This document shows, in pieces, positions 8,448 to 17,326 of a DNA stretch of 64,000 nt; within the stretch, counting starts at the first letter, position 1, and each line of letters begins with the position of its first letter. Position numbers and translations under genes: made by a program. Source of the stretch: Lysobacter sp. (GTDB lineage: Bacteria > Pseudomonadota > Gammaproteobacteria > Xanthomonadales > Xanthomonadaceae); contig JAHCAU010000016.1 in NCBI GenBank assembly GCA_019634715.1, positions 62,001 through 126,000 of the forward strand, given 5' to 3'. The notes beneath the pieces were generated by a model. The model saw nothing but the letters and a program-made list of their open reading frames with translations, searched no databases and was not told where the DNA came from.

Positions 8448-8999
8448 TCACCCCTCGATCCCCAGCCGTTCCGCGTACTCCGCTTCCAGCCGGGTATGCG
8501 TGCGCCAGAACGGCCGTGCCTCATGTCCGGCGAGGATGTCGTCGAGGATCCCCAGGTGCGTGTGCCAGCCGCCGGAAACGCTGAGCAACTCGTTCGACCG
8601 CAGCCGCACGTGCGTCAGCGTGAGCAGGACCTGTTCGCCGCGCGGTTCGAGTTCGAAGCGCACCTCCGAATCCTCGGCTTCCGGCTCGCCGGGCATGTCG
8701 CTCCAGGTGAAGGCGAGCAGGCGGGGCGGGTCGCAGGCGGTGACCTGGCCGAAGACTTCGCCGCTGTTCTCGTAGTCGCGGTACTTCTCCGGCGCCGGGT
8801 CGTCGCCCTGCGACAGTTCGGCGTTGCGGAAGTGCAGTTCGACCTCGCCGCCGGGCGTCGGCGACATCGGTCCGGCGGCCAGCCATCGCGCGCGCTTGCC
8901 GGGGTCGACGAGATGGGCCCAGACCCGCTCGATCGGTCCGGGCAGCAGGCGTTCGAAGCGAAGCGTGTCCGGTGCGGTGAGGGTGCCGTGGTCGTTCAT
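8448..8999 (-). CDS. SRPBCC / AHSA1 domain protein
   Basis: The 183-aa protein has the AHSA1-type START-like fold: LRFERLLPGPIERVWAHLVD at about 12-31, RARWLAAGPM, then VTACDPPRLLAFTWSDMPGE at about 86. Members bind hydrophobic ligands or act as small stress proteins, and the biochemical role is usually unknown. It overlaps the upstream ArsR-type regulator by four bases (ATGA). The ArsR-AHSA1 pair is a common two-gene unit in bacteria, so the regulator probably controls both genes. Confidence 0.88.
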   Translation of the reverse strand: MNDHGTLTAPDTLRFERLLPGPIERVWAHLVDPGKRARWLAAGPMSPTPGGEVELHFRNAELSQGDDPAPEKYRDYENSGEVFGQVTACDPPRLLAFTWSDMPGEPEAEDSEVRFELEPRGEQVLLTLTHVRLRSNELLSVSGGWHTHLGILDDILAGHEARPFWRTHTRLEAEYAERLGIEG

Positions 9000-9364
9000 G
9001 TCGAAGGGTTCCCGATGTCGGTGGAGGAGGGGGGCGGGTCGTCGGCCCGCAGCAGGATGTCGAGGGCGTCGAGGCGCTCGGTCCAGAACGCCGAATAGCG
9101 GCGCAGCCAGGCATCGGCGTCGGCCAGGGGCGCGGGATCGAGGGCGCAGCGGTGGGTGCGGCCGATGATCGTGCGTTTCACCAGGCCGGCGCGTTCCAGG
9201 GTCTTGATGTGCTTGGAGGCGGCGGCGAGGCTGATCCGGTGCGGCGCGGCCAGTTCGCCGACGCTGCGCTCGCCATCGCGCAGGCTCGCGAGCATGGCGC
9301 GACGGGTCGGGTCGGCCAGGGCGTGGAAGACGTCGTCGAGTCCGGAGATGGAATGTTCAACCAT
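8996..9364 (-). CDS. ArsR-family transcriptional regulator
   Basis: The 122-aa winged-helix protein contains FHALADPTRRAMLASLRDGE at about 13-32 and the recognition helix region SLAAASKHIKTLERAGLVKR at about 45-64, both typical of the ArsR family. The cysteine motif of metal-sensing members is absent, which fits the non-metal branch usually paired with AHSA1 proteins. A candidate operator and a -35/-10 pair lie immediately upstream. The -10 is so close to the ATG that the message may have no leader. Confidence 0.9.
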   Translation of the reverse strand: MVEHSISGLDDVFHALADPTRRAMLASLRDGERSVGELAAPHRISLAAASKHIKTLERAGLVKRTIIGRTHRCALDPAPLADADAWLRRYSAFWTERLDALDILLRADDPPPSSTDIGNPST

Positions 9365-9371
9365 GCGGATG

Positions 9372-9413
9372 AATATCGCGCTGCCGCGACCGGATTGTCA
9401 ACCTTGTGGTTGA
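9372..9413 (-). promoter_or_regulatory. arsR-type promoter with overlapping operator
   Basis: On the minus strand TTGACA (9401-9396) is followed after 18 bases by GATATT (9377-9372). The start of transcription would fall at about 9365, next to the ATG at 9364, so the transcript is likely leaderless. An inverted repeat with TCAACC and GGTTGA arms (9398-9413, four-base centre) covers the -35 and would suit autorepression by the ArsR protein. Confidence 0.5.
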
Positions 9414-9590
9414 ATATAGCCGACGTGTGGCACGGAATGTGCGGTCGGTCATCCTGTTCAGCGAAGCGGCTTCCGTCACAAAATCTCAAAATTTGAGACG
9501 AAACAGGGGCTTGTGGATAAACCTTGAACCAGTCTCTGAACATTGCCGCAAGTCATTGACCTGCTTGATGAATTTGCGCTCACAAAGTTG
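9414..9590. other. intergenic region with a DnaA-box match and a palindrome
   Basis: No gene is seen here. The stretch between the arsR operator and the mraZ promoter contains a TCTCAAA / TTTGAGA inverted repeat separated by one base (9484-9498) and a perfect match to the DnaA box TTATCCACA on the minus strand at 9520-9512. Base composition is clearly richer in A and T than the flanking genes, as expected of a regulatory region. Confidence 0.5.
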
Positions 9591-9619
9591 TTGACAACCC
9601 TGTGGGGCACTCCTAATGT
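9591..9619 (+). promoter_or_regulatory. mraZ (dcw cluster) promoter
   Basis: A perfect -35 TTGACA (9591-9596) is followed by a 17-base spacer and the -10 TAATGT (9614-9619). Transcription should start near 9626, about 80 bases before mraZ. TGG-containing direct repeats at 9619, 9629 and 9649 (TGGCG, TGGGA, TGGTT) fall on a 10-base period just downstream and could be MraZ-binding boxes. Confidence 0.65.
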
Positions 9620-9704
9620 GGCGACTTGTGGGAAAACCGGGTGTTTCGTGGTTTTCCGGTGTTGATCCTCCCGCCCGCCGCAGGCGAGACCCCGCAGAGG
9701 TACC

Positions 9705-10151
9705 GTGTTTCAAGGTGAGACCGCCATCACGATCGACGACAAGGGCCGGCTGGCGATCCCCACCAGCTACCGGGACGTGATCGCGCGTGCCTGCGAAGGC
9801 CGGCTGGTCATCACCTACAACCCCTTCGAGGCCGGTTCGCTCTACCTCTATCCGATGCCGGTGTGGGAGCGCGTGCGGGACCAGGTCAACGCATTGCCGC
9901 GCACCAAGAGCGTCAGCCGCAGTCTGCAGCTGAAGCTGGTGGGTGCGGCGACCTTCGTCGAGCCGGACGCCAACGGGCGCATCGGCATTCCGGCGAGCCA
10001 CCGCAGTGCGGTGGGCATCGAAAGACGCGCCGTGCTGCTGGGCATGGGCGACAAGTTCGAACTGTGGAGCGAGCAGGCGCACCACGAACAGATCCGCATG
10101 ACGCTCAGCGATGCGGACCTGGGCGAGGCGATGCTCGACCTGCAGCTGTGA
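9705..10151 (+). CDS. mraZ: transcriptional regulator MraZ
   Basis: The 148-aa protein has two AbrB-like halves. Each carries the MraZ pattern: DDKGRLAIPTSYRD at about 11-24, and EPDANGRIGIPASHRSAVG at about 86-104. MraZ forms a ring and represses the dcw promoter through TGGGN repeats. The start is a GTG at 9705 behind AGAGG. It is the first gene of the cluster, and its stop overlaps the rsmH start. Confidence 0.95.
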   Translation: MFQGETAITIDDKGRLAIPTSYRDVIARACEGRLVITYNPFEAGSLYLYPMPVWERVRDQVNALPRTKSVSRSLQLKLVGAATFVEPDANGRIGIPASHRSAVGIERRAVLLGMGDKFELWSEQAHHEQIRMTLSDADLGEAMLDLQL

Positions 10152-11158
10152 CCGCCGGTGGCGCGGGTTCCGTGCCCGCCCACCTCACGGCGCAGGACGG
10201 GCAGGGGCTGCATCTGCCGGTGATGTTCGAGCAGGTCATGGACGGGCTGCGGGTTCTGGAGGAAGGAGCGTATCTCGATGGCACGTTCGGCCGGGGCGGT
10301 CATGCCCGCGGCGTGCTGCAACGTCTGGGTGCCGGAGGTCGGTTGCTGCTGATGGACAAGGATCCCGAAGCGATCCGCGTCGCCGAACGCGAGTTCGGTG
10401 CCGACGCGCGCGTCGCGATCCATCGCGGCAGCTTCACGGATCTCGCAGGCTGGGGCGAAGCCCAGCGCGGACTCGACGGCGTGCTGTTCGACCTCGGCGT
10501 GTCCTCGCCGCAGCTGGACGTGGCCGAGCGCGGCTTCAGCTTCGGCAAGGACGGTCCTCTCGACATGCGCATGGACTTCGAGTCCGGCGAAAGCGCCGCC
10601 CAGTGGCTGGCGCGCGCCGGCGAGCGCGAGATCGCCGACGTGCTGTGGACCTACGGCGAAGAAAAGCAGAGCCGCCGCATCGCCCGCGCCATCGTCGCCC
10701 GTCGCGCCGATGTCCCGCTGCTGCGCACGGCGCAGCTGGCCGACCTGATCGCCTCGGTCGTGCCGCGCGGCGCGCAGAAGATCCACCCGGCCACGCGCAG
10801 CTTCCAGGCCATCCGCATCTTCATCAATCGCGAACTGGACGACCTCGAGCGCGGCCTCGACGCGGCGCTGGCCGCGCTGCGTCCGGGCGGACGCCTGGCC
10901 ATCATCAGCTTTCATTCGCTGGAAGACCGCATCGTCAAGCAGTTCATGAACCGGCACGCCAAGGCGCCGCCGGCGAACCGGCGCATGCCCGTCGAGATCG
11001 CGTTCACGCCGACTCTGAAGCTGATCGGCGACGCGCAGAAGGCCACCGAGGCCGAAACCGCCGCCAACCCCCGCGCGCGCAGCGCCGTGCTGCGGGTGGC
11101 GGAGAAGCTGGGAGTCGGGAGAACGGAATTCCCGGTCGGTGCGGAGCGTCGCCCATGA
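10148..11158 (+). CDS. rsmH: 16S rRNA (cytosine(1402)-N4)-methyltransferase RsmH
   Basis: The 336-aa protein holds the RsmH signatures: HLPVMFEQVMDGL at about 22, DGTFGRGGHARG at about 44-55 (SAM site), LFDLGVSSPQLD at about 113, HPATRSFQAIRIFINREL at about 212, and IISFHSLEDRIVKQF at about 250. It methylates N4 of C1402 in 16S rRNA. The GTG at 10148 overlaps the mraZ stop; a second GTG at 10172 is possible. The C-terminal tail is rich in Gly and Arg and its DNA resembles the GGGAGTCGGGAG-type repeats seen elsewhere in the window. Confidence 0.95.
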   Translation: MTAGGAGSVPAHLTAQDGQGLHLPVMFEQVMDGLRVLEEGAYLDGTFGRGGHARGVLQRLGAGGRLLLMDKDPEAIRVAEREFGADARVAIHRGSFTDLAGWGEAQRGLDGVLFDLGVSSPQLDVAERGFSFGKDGPLDMRMDFESGESAAQWLARAGEREIADVLWTYGEEKQSRRIARAIVARRADVPLLRTAQLADLIASVVPRGAQKIHPATRSFQAIRIFINRELDDLERGLDAALAALRPGGRLAIISFHSLEDRIVKQFMNRHAKAPPANRRMPVEIAFTPTLKLIGDAQKATEAETAANPRARSAVLRVAEKLGVGRTEFPVGAERRP

Positions 11159-11421
11159 GCCTGCGCATTCTCATCGCGGTGCTGGCCCTGGCGAGCGTGG
11201 TGTCGGCGATCGGCGTGGTGAACACCCGTTACCGGCATCGCCAGCTGTTCATCGAGCTGTCGCGGCTGGAGAAGGCCCGCGACGAGCTCAACATCGAATT
11301 CAGCCGGCTGCAGCTGGAGCAGGCGACCTGGGCGGAAAGCAACCGTGTCGACCAGGTCGCGCGCACGCGCCTGGGCATGAAGACGCCGGAGCCGGCGGAC
11401 ATCGTGGTGGTGCGGCCATGA
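11155..11421 (+). CDS. ftsL: cell division protein FtsL
   Basis: The 88-aa bitopic protein has a membrane helix (LRILIAVLALASVVSAIGVV) followed by a leucine-zipper coiled coil (about residues 30-65: LFIELSRLEKARDELNIEF). FtsL joins FtsB and FtsQ in the divisome and helps activate FtsWI. It overlaps rsmH and ftsI by ATGA on both sides. Sequence conservation is low, as is normal for FtsL; length, topology and position support the call. Confidence 0.93.
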   Translation: MSLRILIAVLALASVVSAIGVVNTRYRHRQLFIELSRLEKARDELNIEFSRLQLEQATWAESNRVDQVARTRLGMKTPEPADIVVVRP

Positions 11422-13313
11422 GCGCGGGCATGCACGGGGTCAAGTCGAGGATCGGCGCGATGCGCGATGCCTGGCGTCGTCGCGGCGAGCGCCGTGCGGC
11501 GCCGCGCGGTCGTGCCCAGTTCGACCTGCGCGGTCGCCTGATGCTGGTGACCGGTGCGCTGGGCGTGTGCGCGCTGGCGCTGGTCGCGCGTGCGGTCGAC
11601 CTGCAGCTGGTCCGCAACGAGTTCTACCAGAAGCAGGGCGACGAGCGCTTCCTGCGCGAGATCGAGATCGCCACTTCGCGCGGCATGATCACCGACCGCA
11701 ACGGCGAGCCGCTCGCGGTGTCGACGCCAGTCGAATCGATCTGGGCGAACCCGCAGGAACTGCTGAAGACGCCGCAGCACCTGCCGACGCTGGCGGCGGC
11801 GCTGGGCGTGGACGCCGAAAGCCTGACGCGCAAGCTCACGCAGCGCGCGGAGCGCGAGTTCGTCTATCTCAAGCGCCGCATCAATCCGAGCGAAGCCCGT
11901 CGCATCCTCGCCCACGAGATCCCGGGCGTGTTCTCGCAGCGCGAGTACCGTCGCTTCTATCCCCAGGGCGAGGCGATCGCGCACGTGCTGGGTTTCACCA
12001 ACATCGACGACGAGGGACAGGAAGGGCTGGAGCTGGCGTTCGACGAATGGCTGCGCGGTACGCCGGGCATGAAGCGGGTGATCCGCGATCGCCATGGCCG
12101 CACCGTGGAGGAAGTGGATCTGGTGCGTCCCGCGATGCCGGGCAAGAGCCTGACCCTGACCATCGACCGCCGCATCCAGTTCCTGGCCTACCGCGAACTC
12201 AAGCGTGCGCTGGCCGAGACCGGCGCGGCCAGCGGCTCGGCGGTGGTGCTCGACGTCGCCACCGGCGAAGTGCTGGCGATGGCCAACCTGCCCTCGTTCA
12301 ACCCGAACGCGGTCACCGGCATGAATCGCGATGCGCATCGCAACCGCGCGGTCACCGACCTGATCGAACCCGGTTCGACGGTGAAGCCGCTGACCGTGGC
12401 CGCGGGCCTGGAAGCGGGCGTCATCACGCCCAAGACGGTGTTCGACACCAGTCCGGGCTGGATCGCCAACGGCAAGTACCGCACCACCGACACCCACAAC
12501 TACGGCCTGCTCGACACGACCGGCGTGATCAGGAAGAGTTCGAACGTCGGCGTGTCCAAGATCGTGCACCAGCTGTCGAACGAGCAGTACTACGGTTTCA
12601 TGCGTCGCGTCGGCTACGGCCGCAGCACCGGTAGCGGTTTCCCGGGCGAGAGTCCGGGCCTGCTGCTTCCGCCGTCGCGCTGGCACGGCACCACCAAGCA
12701 GACGATGTCCTACGGCTACGCGCTGAGCGCGACGCCGCTGCAGATCGCGCACGCCTACGCGATGCTGGGCAACCATGGCCGCGCGATCGCGCCGACCTTC
12801 GTCAAGGGCGAGGTCGGCGAGGCCGAGCAGGTGCTCGATCCGAAGATCGCCGACGAGGTGGTGCGGATGATGCAGACCGTGACCGAACCCGGCGGCACCG
12901 CCACCCAGGCCGCGATCCTCGGGTACCACGTCGCCGGCAAGACCGGCACCGCGCGCAAGTCGCACAACGGCGGCTATTCGCGCCGCTACGTCGCGTTCTT
13001 CGCCGGGCTGGTGCCGGTCGACAATCCGCGCTTCTCCATGGCCGTGGTCGTCAACGACCCCGATCCCGCGCGCGGCTACTACGGCGGCCAGGTGTCGGCG
13101 CCGGTGTTCCGGAACGTCATGGAAGGCGCGCTGCGCCTGATGGACGTGCCGCCGGACGACATCGATACCTGGATCGCCGCGCAGCAGAAGGCTGCGATGG
13201 CGCGCCCTGTGGCGAAGCGTGCCGCGTCGGCACCGACGGCCGCGCCGGCGGTGCCCGTCGCGGCACCGGTGCGTCCCGCGCTGCCGCAAGCCATCGACGG
13301 AGGTGCGCGATGA
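11418..13313 (+). CDS. ftsI: peptidoglycan D,D-transpeptidase FtsI (PBP3)
   Basis: The 631-aa class B penicillin-binding protein carries out septal cross-linking. A basic cytoplasmic N-terminus (about 45 residues, unusually Arg-rich) precedes the membrane helix LMLVTGALGVCALALVARAV. Catalytic motifs are present: SxxK in EPGSTVKPLTV at about 319, SxN in KSSNVGVSK at about 375, and KTG in AGKTGTARKS at about 511. The C-terminal tail after about 590 is a low-complexity Ala/Pro run (VAKRAASAPTAAPAVPVAAP) that would extend into the periplasm. The gene overlaps ftsL and murE. Confidence 0.97.
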   Translation: MSAGMHGVKSRIGAMRDAWRRRGERRAAPRGRAQFDLRGRLMLVTGALGVCALALVARAVDLQLVRNEFYQKQGDERFLREIEIATSRGMITDRNGEPLAVSTPVESIWANPQELLKTPQHLPTLAAALGVDAESLTRKLTQRAEREFVYLKRRINPSEARRILAHEIPGVFSQREYRRFYPQGEAIAHVLGFTNIDDEGQEGLELAFDEWLRGTPGMKRVIRDRHGRTVEEVDLVRPAMPGKSLTLTIDRRIQFLAYRELKRALAETGAASGSAVVLDVATGEVLAMANLPSFNPNAVTGMNRDAHRNRAVTDLIEPGSTVKPLTVAAGLEAGVITPKTVFDTSPGWIANGKYRTTDTHNYGLLDTTGVIRKSSNVGVSKIVHQLSNEQYYGFMRRVGYGRSTGSGFPGESPGLLLPPSRWHGTTKQTMSYGYALSATPLQIAHAYAMLGNHGRAIAPTFVKGEVGEAEQVLDPKIADEVVRMMQTVTEPGGTATQAAILGYHVAGKTGTARKSHNGGYSRRYVAFFAGLVPVDNPRFSMAVVVNDPDPARGYYGGQVSAPVFRNVMEGALRLMDVPPDDIDTWIAAQQKAAMARPVAKRAASAPTAAPAVPVAAPVRPALPQAIDGGAR

Positions 13314-14809
13314 GCCGTCGCATGCGCCTGGACGCCTTGCTGCCCGATGTCGCCGACGCGCCGGCGCTGGAGATCGCCGGTCTCGTGCAGGACAGCCGCG
13401 CGATCCGTCCCGGCGACGCCTTCGTGGCGATCGGCGGCTTCGGCGCGCACGGCCTGCGCTTCGTCGCGCAGGCGAAGGCCGCCGGCGCGGTCGTGGTCCT
13501 GTTCGAGCCGCCGATGCCCGATGAATTCGCCGCGTCGACCGGTGCGTCGACCGGGGCCGGCCTGCCGATGCTGGCGGTGCCGGGGCTGCGCGCGCGCCTC
13601 GGTGCGATGGCCGACCGCTTCCACGGCGAAGCCACCGCCGCGATGGACACGGTCGGCGTCACCGGCACCAACGGCAAGACCTCGGTGGTGCAGTTGCTGG
13701 CGCAGGCATGGACCCTGCAGGGCCGTCGCGCCGGCACCATCGGCACGCTCGGCGCCGGCCTGTACGGCCATGTCGTGCCGACCGGCTTCACCACGCCGCT
13801 GGTGCTGCAGCTGCACGCACTGCTCGCGGACCTGCGCGACCGGGGCGCGGACGCGGTGGCGATGGAAGTCAGCTCGCACGCCCTGGACCAGGGGCGCGTC
13901 GACGGCGTGCACTTCCGCGTCGCCCTGTTCACCAATCTCACCCGCGACCATCTCGATTACCACGGCACGATGGAACGCTACGGCGCCGCGAAGGCGAAGC
14001 TCTTGGCGTGGCCCGGACTCGAATCGGCGGTGCTGAACCTCGACGACCCGTTCGGCCGCGCGCTGCATGCCGGCGTTCGCGGCCACGGCGCCGCGCGTGC
14101 GATCGGCGTCAGTTCGCGCGGCGAGGACGGTGCGACCCTGCAGGCCGAGCATATCGTGCCGGACCTGTCGGGCCTGAATTTCACGCTGCGCATCGAAGGC
14201 GAAGCGCATCCGGTGCGCTCGCCGCTGCTGGGCCGCTTCAACGTCGACAACCTGCTCGCGGTCGGCGGTGCGCTGCATGCGCTCGGGGAATCGCCGGAAG
14301 GCGTCGCCGACCTGCTGTCGCGCCTGCAGCCGGTGCATGGTCGCATGAACCGCCTCGGCGGCGACGACCGCCTGCCGCTGGTAGTGATCGATTACGCGCA
14401 CACGCCGGACGCGCTGGAGCAGGCGCTGACCAGCCTGCGCGCGCACGCCGCGGCGAAGCTGCTCTGCGTGTTCGGCTGCGGCGGCGACCGCGACACCGGC
14501 AAGCGTCCGCAGATGGCGGCGATCGCCGAGCGCCTGGCCGACGTGGTGGTGGTGACCGACGACAACCCGCGCACCGAACCCGGCGATGCCATCGTCGCCG
14601 ACATCCTGGCCGGTTTCGCCAATCCCGCCGCCGCCATCGTCGAACGCGACCGCGGCGCGGCGATCGCACGCGCGATCGCCCTGGCCGGCGCGCAGGACAT
14701 CGTCCTGATCGCCGGCAAGGGCCACGAGCCCTACCAGGAAATCGACGGCGTGCAGCACCCGTTCGACGACACCGGGACCGCGCGTGCGGTGCTGGAGGCG
14801 CGGGCATGA
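13310..14809 (+). CDS. murE: UDP-MurNAc-tripeptide synthetase MurE
   Basis: The 499-aa Mur ligase adds the third residue of the peptidoglycan stem. The ATP loop GVTGTNGKTSVVQLL lies at about 117, EVSSHALDQGRVDGV at about 187, and the DNPR motif (VTDDNPRTEP) at about 416. DNPR is the signature of meso-diaminopimelate-specific enzymes, so the cell wall should be of the Gram-negative A1-gamma type. The gene overlaps ftsI and murF by four bases. Confidence 0.97.
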   Translation: MSRRMRLDALLPDVADAPALEIAGLVQDSRAIRPGDAFVAIGGFGAHGLRFVAQAKAAGAVVVLFEPPMPDEFAASTGASTGAGLPMLAVPGLRARLGAMADRFHGEATAAMDTVGVTGTNGKTSVVQLLAQAWTLQGRRAGTIGTLGAGLYGHVVPTGFTTPLVLQLHALLADLRDRGADAVAMEVSSHALDQGRVDGVHFRVALFTNLTRDHLDYHGTMERYGAAKAKLLAWPGLESAVLNLDDPFGRALHAGVRGHGAARAIGVSSRGEDGATLQAEHIVPDLSGLNFTLRIEGEAHPVRSPLLGRFNVDNLLAVGGALHALGESPEGVADLLSRLQPVHGRMNRLGGDDRLPLVVIDYAHTPDALEQALTSLRAHAAAKLLCVFGCGGDRDTGKRPQMAAIAERLADVVVVTDDNPRTEPGDAIVADILAGFANPAAAIVERDRGAAIARAIALAGAQDIVLIAGKGHEPYQEIDGVQHPFDDTGTARAVLEARA

Positions 14810-16239
14810 ACACGCTGACGCTCTCGCGCATCGCCCAGGCCGTGAACGGCCGCCTCGTCGGCGACGATGCGGCGATCGACGCCCTGGTGACCGACACCCG
14901 CAGGCTCGATGCGTCCAGCACGGTGCCGGCGCTGTTCGTGGCGATCAGGGGCGAGAACTTCGACGGCAACGACTACGTGACGCGTGCGGCGGAACTCGGC
15001 GCGCGCGCTGCGCTGGTGTCGCGCGAGACGCCGGGCCTCGCGATCCCGCAGGTCGTCGTCGCCGATACCGGGCTGGCGCTGGCGCAGCTGGCGACGGCGG
15101 TCCAGCGCGAGCGCAAGGCCAGGGTGATCGCGATCACCGGCAGCAACGGCAAGACCAGCGTGAAGACGCTGATCGCCACGATCCTGCAGGGCGCCGGCCG
15201 CACCTATGCCACGCCGGGCAACCGCAACAACGAGATCGGCCTGCCGCTGGCGGTGATCGATGCGCCGGAAGACGCCGAATTCGCGGTCTACGAGATGGGC
15301 ACCGGCAAGCCCGGCGACATCGCCTATCTCACCGCGATCGCGCCGCCGGACGTGGCCCTGGTCAACAACGTGGCGCCGGCGCACCTCGAACGCATGGGCA
15401 GCCTGCTGGAGATCGCGAACACCAAGTCGGCGGTCTACGACGACTTGCGCGATGGCGGCGTGGCCGCGATCAACGCCGACGATGCCTTCGCGCCGTATTT
15501 CGCCGAGCGCGCGCACGGCCATCGCCTGATCCGCTTCGGACTCGAGGCGAGCGCCGATGTCACCGCGCGCGACATCCGCCTCGAGGCGGAAGGCTCGCGC
15601 TTCGTGCTGGTCACGCCCGAAGGCGAAGCCGAGGTGACGCTGGCCATGCCCGGTCGCCACAGCGTGCTCAACGCCCTGGCGGCGACCGCGCTGGCGCTGG
15701 GCGCGGGCGTGCCGCTGGCGACGATCGCCGCCGGCATCGTCGCGACGCGTCCCGTGCAGGGCCGGCTGAACACGCATGCGTTCGGCGACGGCGTGACCCT
15801 GATCGACGACAGCTACAACGCCAATCCGGGTTCGCTGCACGCCGCGATCGACACGCTGGCCACCGCGGGTGGCGCGCGCTGGCTGGTGCTCGGCGACATG
15901 CGCGAGCTCGGCGACGATGCGGTCGCGCTGCATGCGGAGGTCGGACGTCGCGCCAAGGCCTCCGGCATCGAGCGGCTGTACGCGCTGGGCGAACTCAGCG
16001 CCGCCACCGTCGAGGCCTTCGGCGAAGGGGCGGTGCGTTTCGACGCGCACGACGCGCTGGCGGATGCGCTGCGCGCGGACATCGCGGCGCGCGTCGCGGC
16101 AGGGCGCGGCGGCGTCGCACCGCTGCGGGTGCTGATCAAGGGGTCGCGCGGCAGCGCGATGGACAGAATCGTGAAGGACATGCTCGCGACCGGCGCGCCC
16201 GCCGGCGGCGGGGGTGGGGGAGACATGCATGCTGCTTGA
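14806..16239 (+). CDS. murF: UDP-MurNAc-tripeptide:D-Ala-D-Ala ligase MurF
   Basis: The 477-aa Mur ligase has the ATP loop AITGSNGKTSVKTLIATIL at about 109, GNRNNEIGLPLAVI at about 141, and LIDDSYNANPGS at about 329. It adds the D-Ala-D-Ala dipeptide to complete the UDP-MurNAc pentapeptide. The C-terminus has a short glycine run (GGGGGG) caused by a G-rich stretch around 16203-16220, just before the mraY start. The coding sequence overlaps mraY by 11 bases. Confidence 0.97.
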   Translation: MNTLTLSRIAQAVNGRLVGDDAAIDALVTDTRRLDASSTVPALFVAIRGENFDGNDYVTRAAELGARAALVSRETPGLAIPQVVVADTGLALAQLATAVQRERKARVIAITGSNGKTSVKTLIATILQGAGRTYATPGNRNNEIGLPLAVIDAPEDAEFAVYEMGTGKPGDIAYLTAIAPPDVALVNNVAPAHLERMGSLLEIANTKSAVYDDLRDGGVAAINADDAFAPYFAERAHGHRLIRFGLEASADVTARDIRLEAEGSRFVLVTPEGEAEVTLAMPGRHSVLNALAATALALGAGVPLATIAAGIVATRPVQGRLNTHAFGDGVTLIDDSYNANPGSLHAAIDTLATAGGARWLVLGDMRELGDDAVALHAEVGRRAKASGIERLYALGELSAATVEAFGEGAVRFDAHDALADALRADIAARVAAGRGGVAPLRVLIKGSRGSAMDRIVKDMLATGAPAGGGGGGDMHAA

Positions 16240-17326
16240 ACTGACGCGCTGGCTGGAACAACTGCAGAGCATGTTCGGGCTGTTCGGCTATCTGACCTTC
16301 CGCGGCATCCTCGCGGCGCTGACCGCGCTCGCGCTGTCGCTGTGGTGGGGGCCGGCGGTGATCGCGCGCCTGGCCACGCTCAAGGGCGGCCAGCCGATCC
16401 GCACCGACGGCCCGCAGTCGCATTTCTCGAAAGCCGGCACGCCGACCATGGGCGGCGCGCTGATCCTGATCACCGTGCTCGCCTCGGTGCTGCTGTGGGG
16501 CGACCTGCGCAACCGCTACGTCTGGCTGGTGCTGGCGGTGATGGTCGCGTTCGGCTGGATCGGCTGGTGGGACGACTGGATCAAGATCGTCAAGCGCGAT
16601 CCCAACGGCATGAAGTCGCGCACCAAGTACGCGCTGCAGTCGCTGTTCGGCCTCGCCGCCGGCCTGTTCCTGTACTTCACCGCCGACGCGCAGTCGGCCA
16701 CCACCCTGTACATCCCGTTCTTCAAGAACGTGGCGCTGCCCCTGGTCGGCATCGGCGGCACGCTCTTCTTCGTCGGCATCGCCTACTTCTGGATCGTGGG
16801 CTTCTCCAACGCGGTGAACCTGACCGATGGCCTCGACGGACTGGCGATCATGCCGACCGTGCTGGTCGCCTGCGCGCTGGGCGTGTTCGCCTACGCCACC
16901 GGCAACGTCAAGTTCGCCACCTACCTGCAGATCCCCGTCGTGCCCGGTGCGGGCGAACTGGTGATCATCTGCGCGGCCATCGCCGGCGCGGGCCTCGGCT
17001 TCCTCTGGTTCAACACCTATCCGGCGATGGTCTTCATGGGCGACCTCGGCGCGCTGGCGCTGGGCGCGGTGCTCGGCGCGATCGCGGTGATCGTGCGCCA
17101 GGAACTGGTGCTGGTGCTGATGGGCGGCGTCTTCGTCATCGAAACGCTGTCGGTGATGATCCAGGTCGCCTCGTTCAAGCTCACCGGCAAGCGCGTGTTC
17201 CTGATGGCGCCGATCCACCATCACTTCGAGAAGAAGGGCTGGCCGGAGCCGCGCGTCATCGTCCGCTTCTGGATCATCTCGGTGATCCTCGTCCTCGTCG
17301 GCCTCGCCACACTGAAGATCCGTTGA
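16229..17326 (+). CDS. mraY: phospho-MurNAc-pentapeptide transferase MraY
   Basis: The 365-aa integral membrane enzyme (about ten helices) transfers phospho-MurNAc-pentapeptide to undecaprenyl phosphate, giving lipid I. Conserved loops are present: GTPTMGGALIL at about 76, WWDDWIKI at about 113, NLTDGLDGLA at about 197, and PIHHHFEKKGWPE at about 329. The ATG at 16229 is preferred over an in-frame upstream ATG at 16214, because MLLELTRWLEQLQSMFGLF is the usual N-terminus. The stop is fused to the ftsW start (TGATG), with no murD between. Confidence 0.97.
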   Translation: MLLELTRWLEQLQSMFGLFGYLTFRGILAALTALALSLWWGPAVIARLATLKGGQPIRTDGPQSHFSKAGTPTMGGALILITVLASVLLWGDLRNRYVWLVLAVMVAFGWIGWWDDWIKIVKRDPNGMKSRTKYALQSLFGLAAGLFLYFTADAQSATTLYIPFFKNVALPLVGIGGTLFFVGIAYFWIVGFSNAVNLTDGLDGLAIMPTVLVACALGVFAYATGNVKFATYLQIPVVPGAGELVIICAAIAGAGLGFLWFNTYPAMVFMGDLGALALGAVLGAIAVIVRQELVLVLMGGVFVIETLSVMIQVASFKLTGKRVFLMAPIHHHFEKKGWPEPRVIVRFWIISVILVLVGLATLKIR

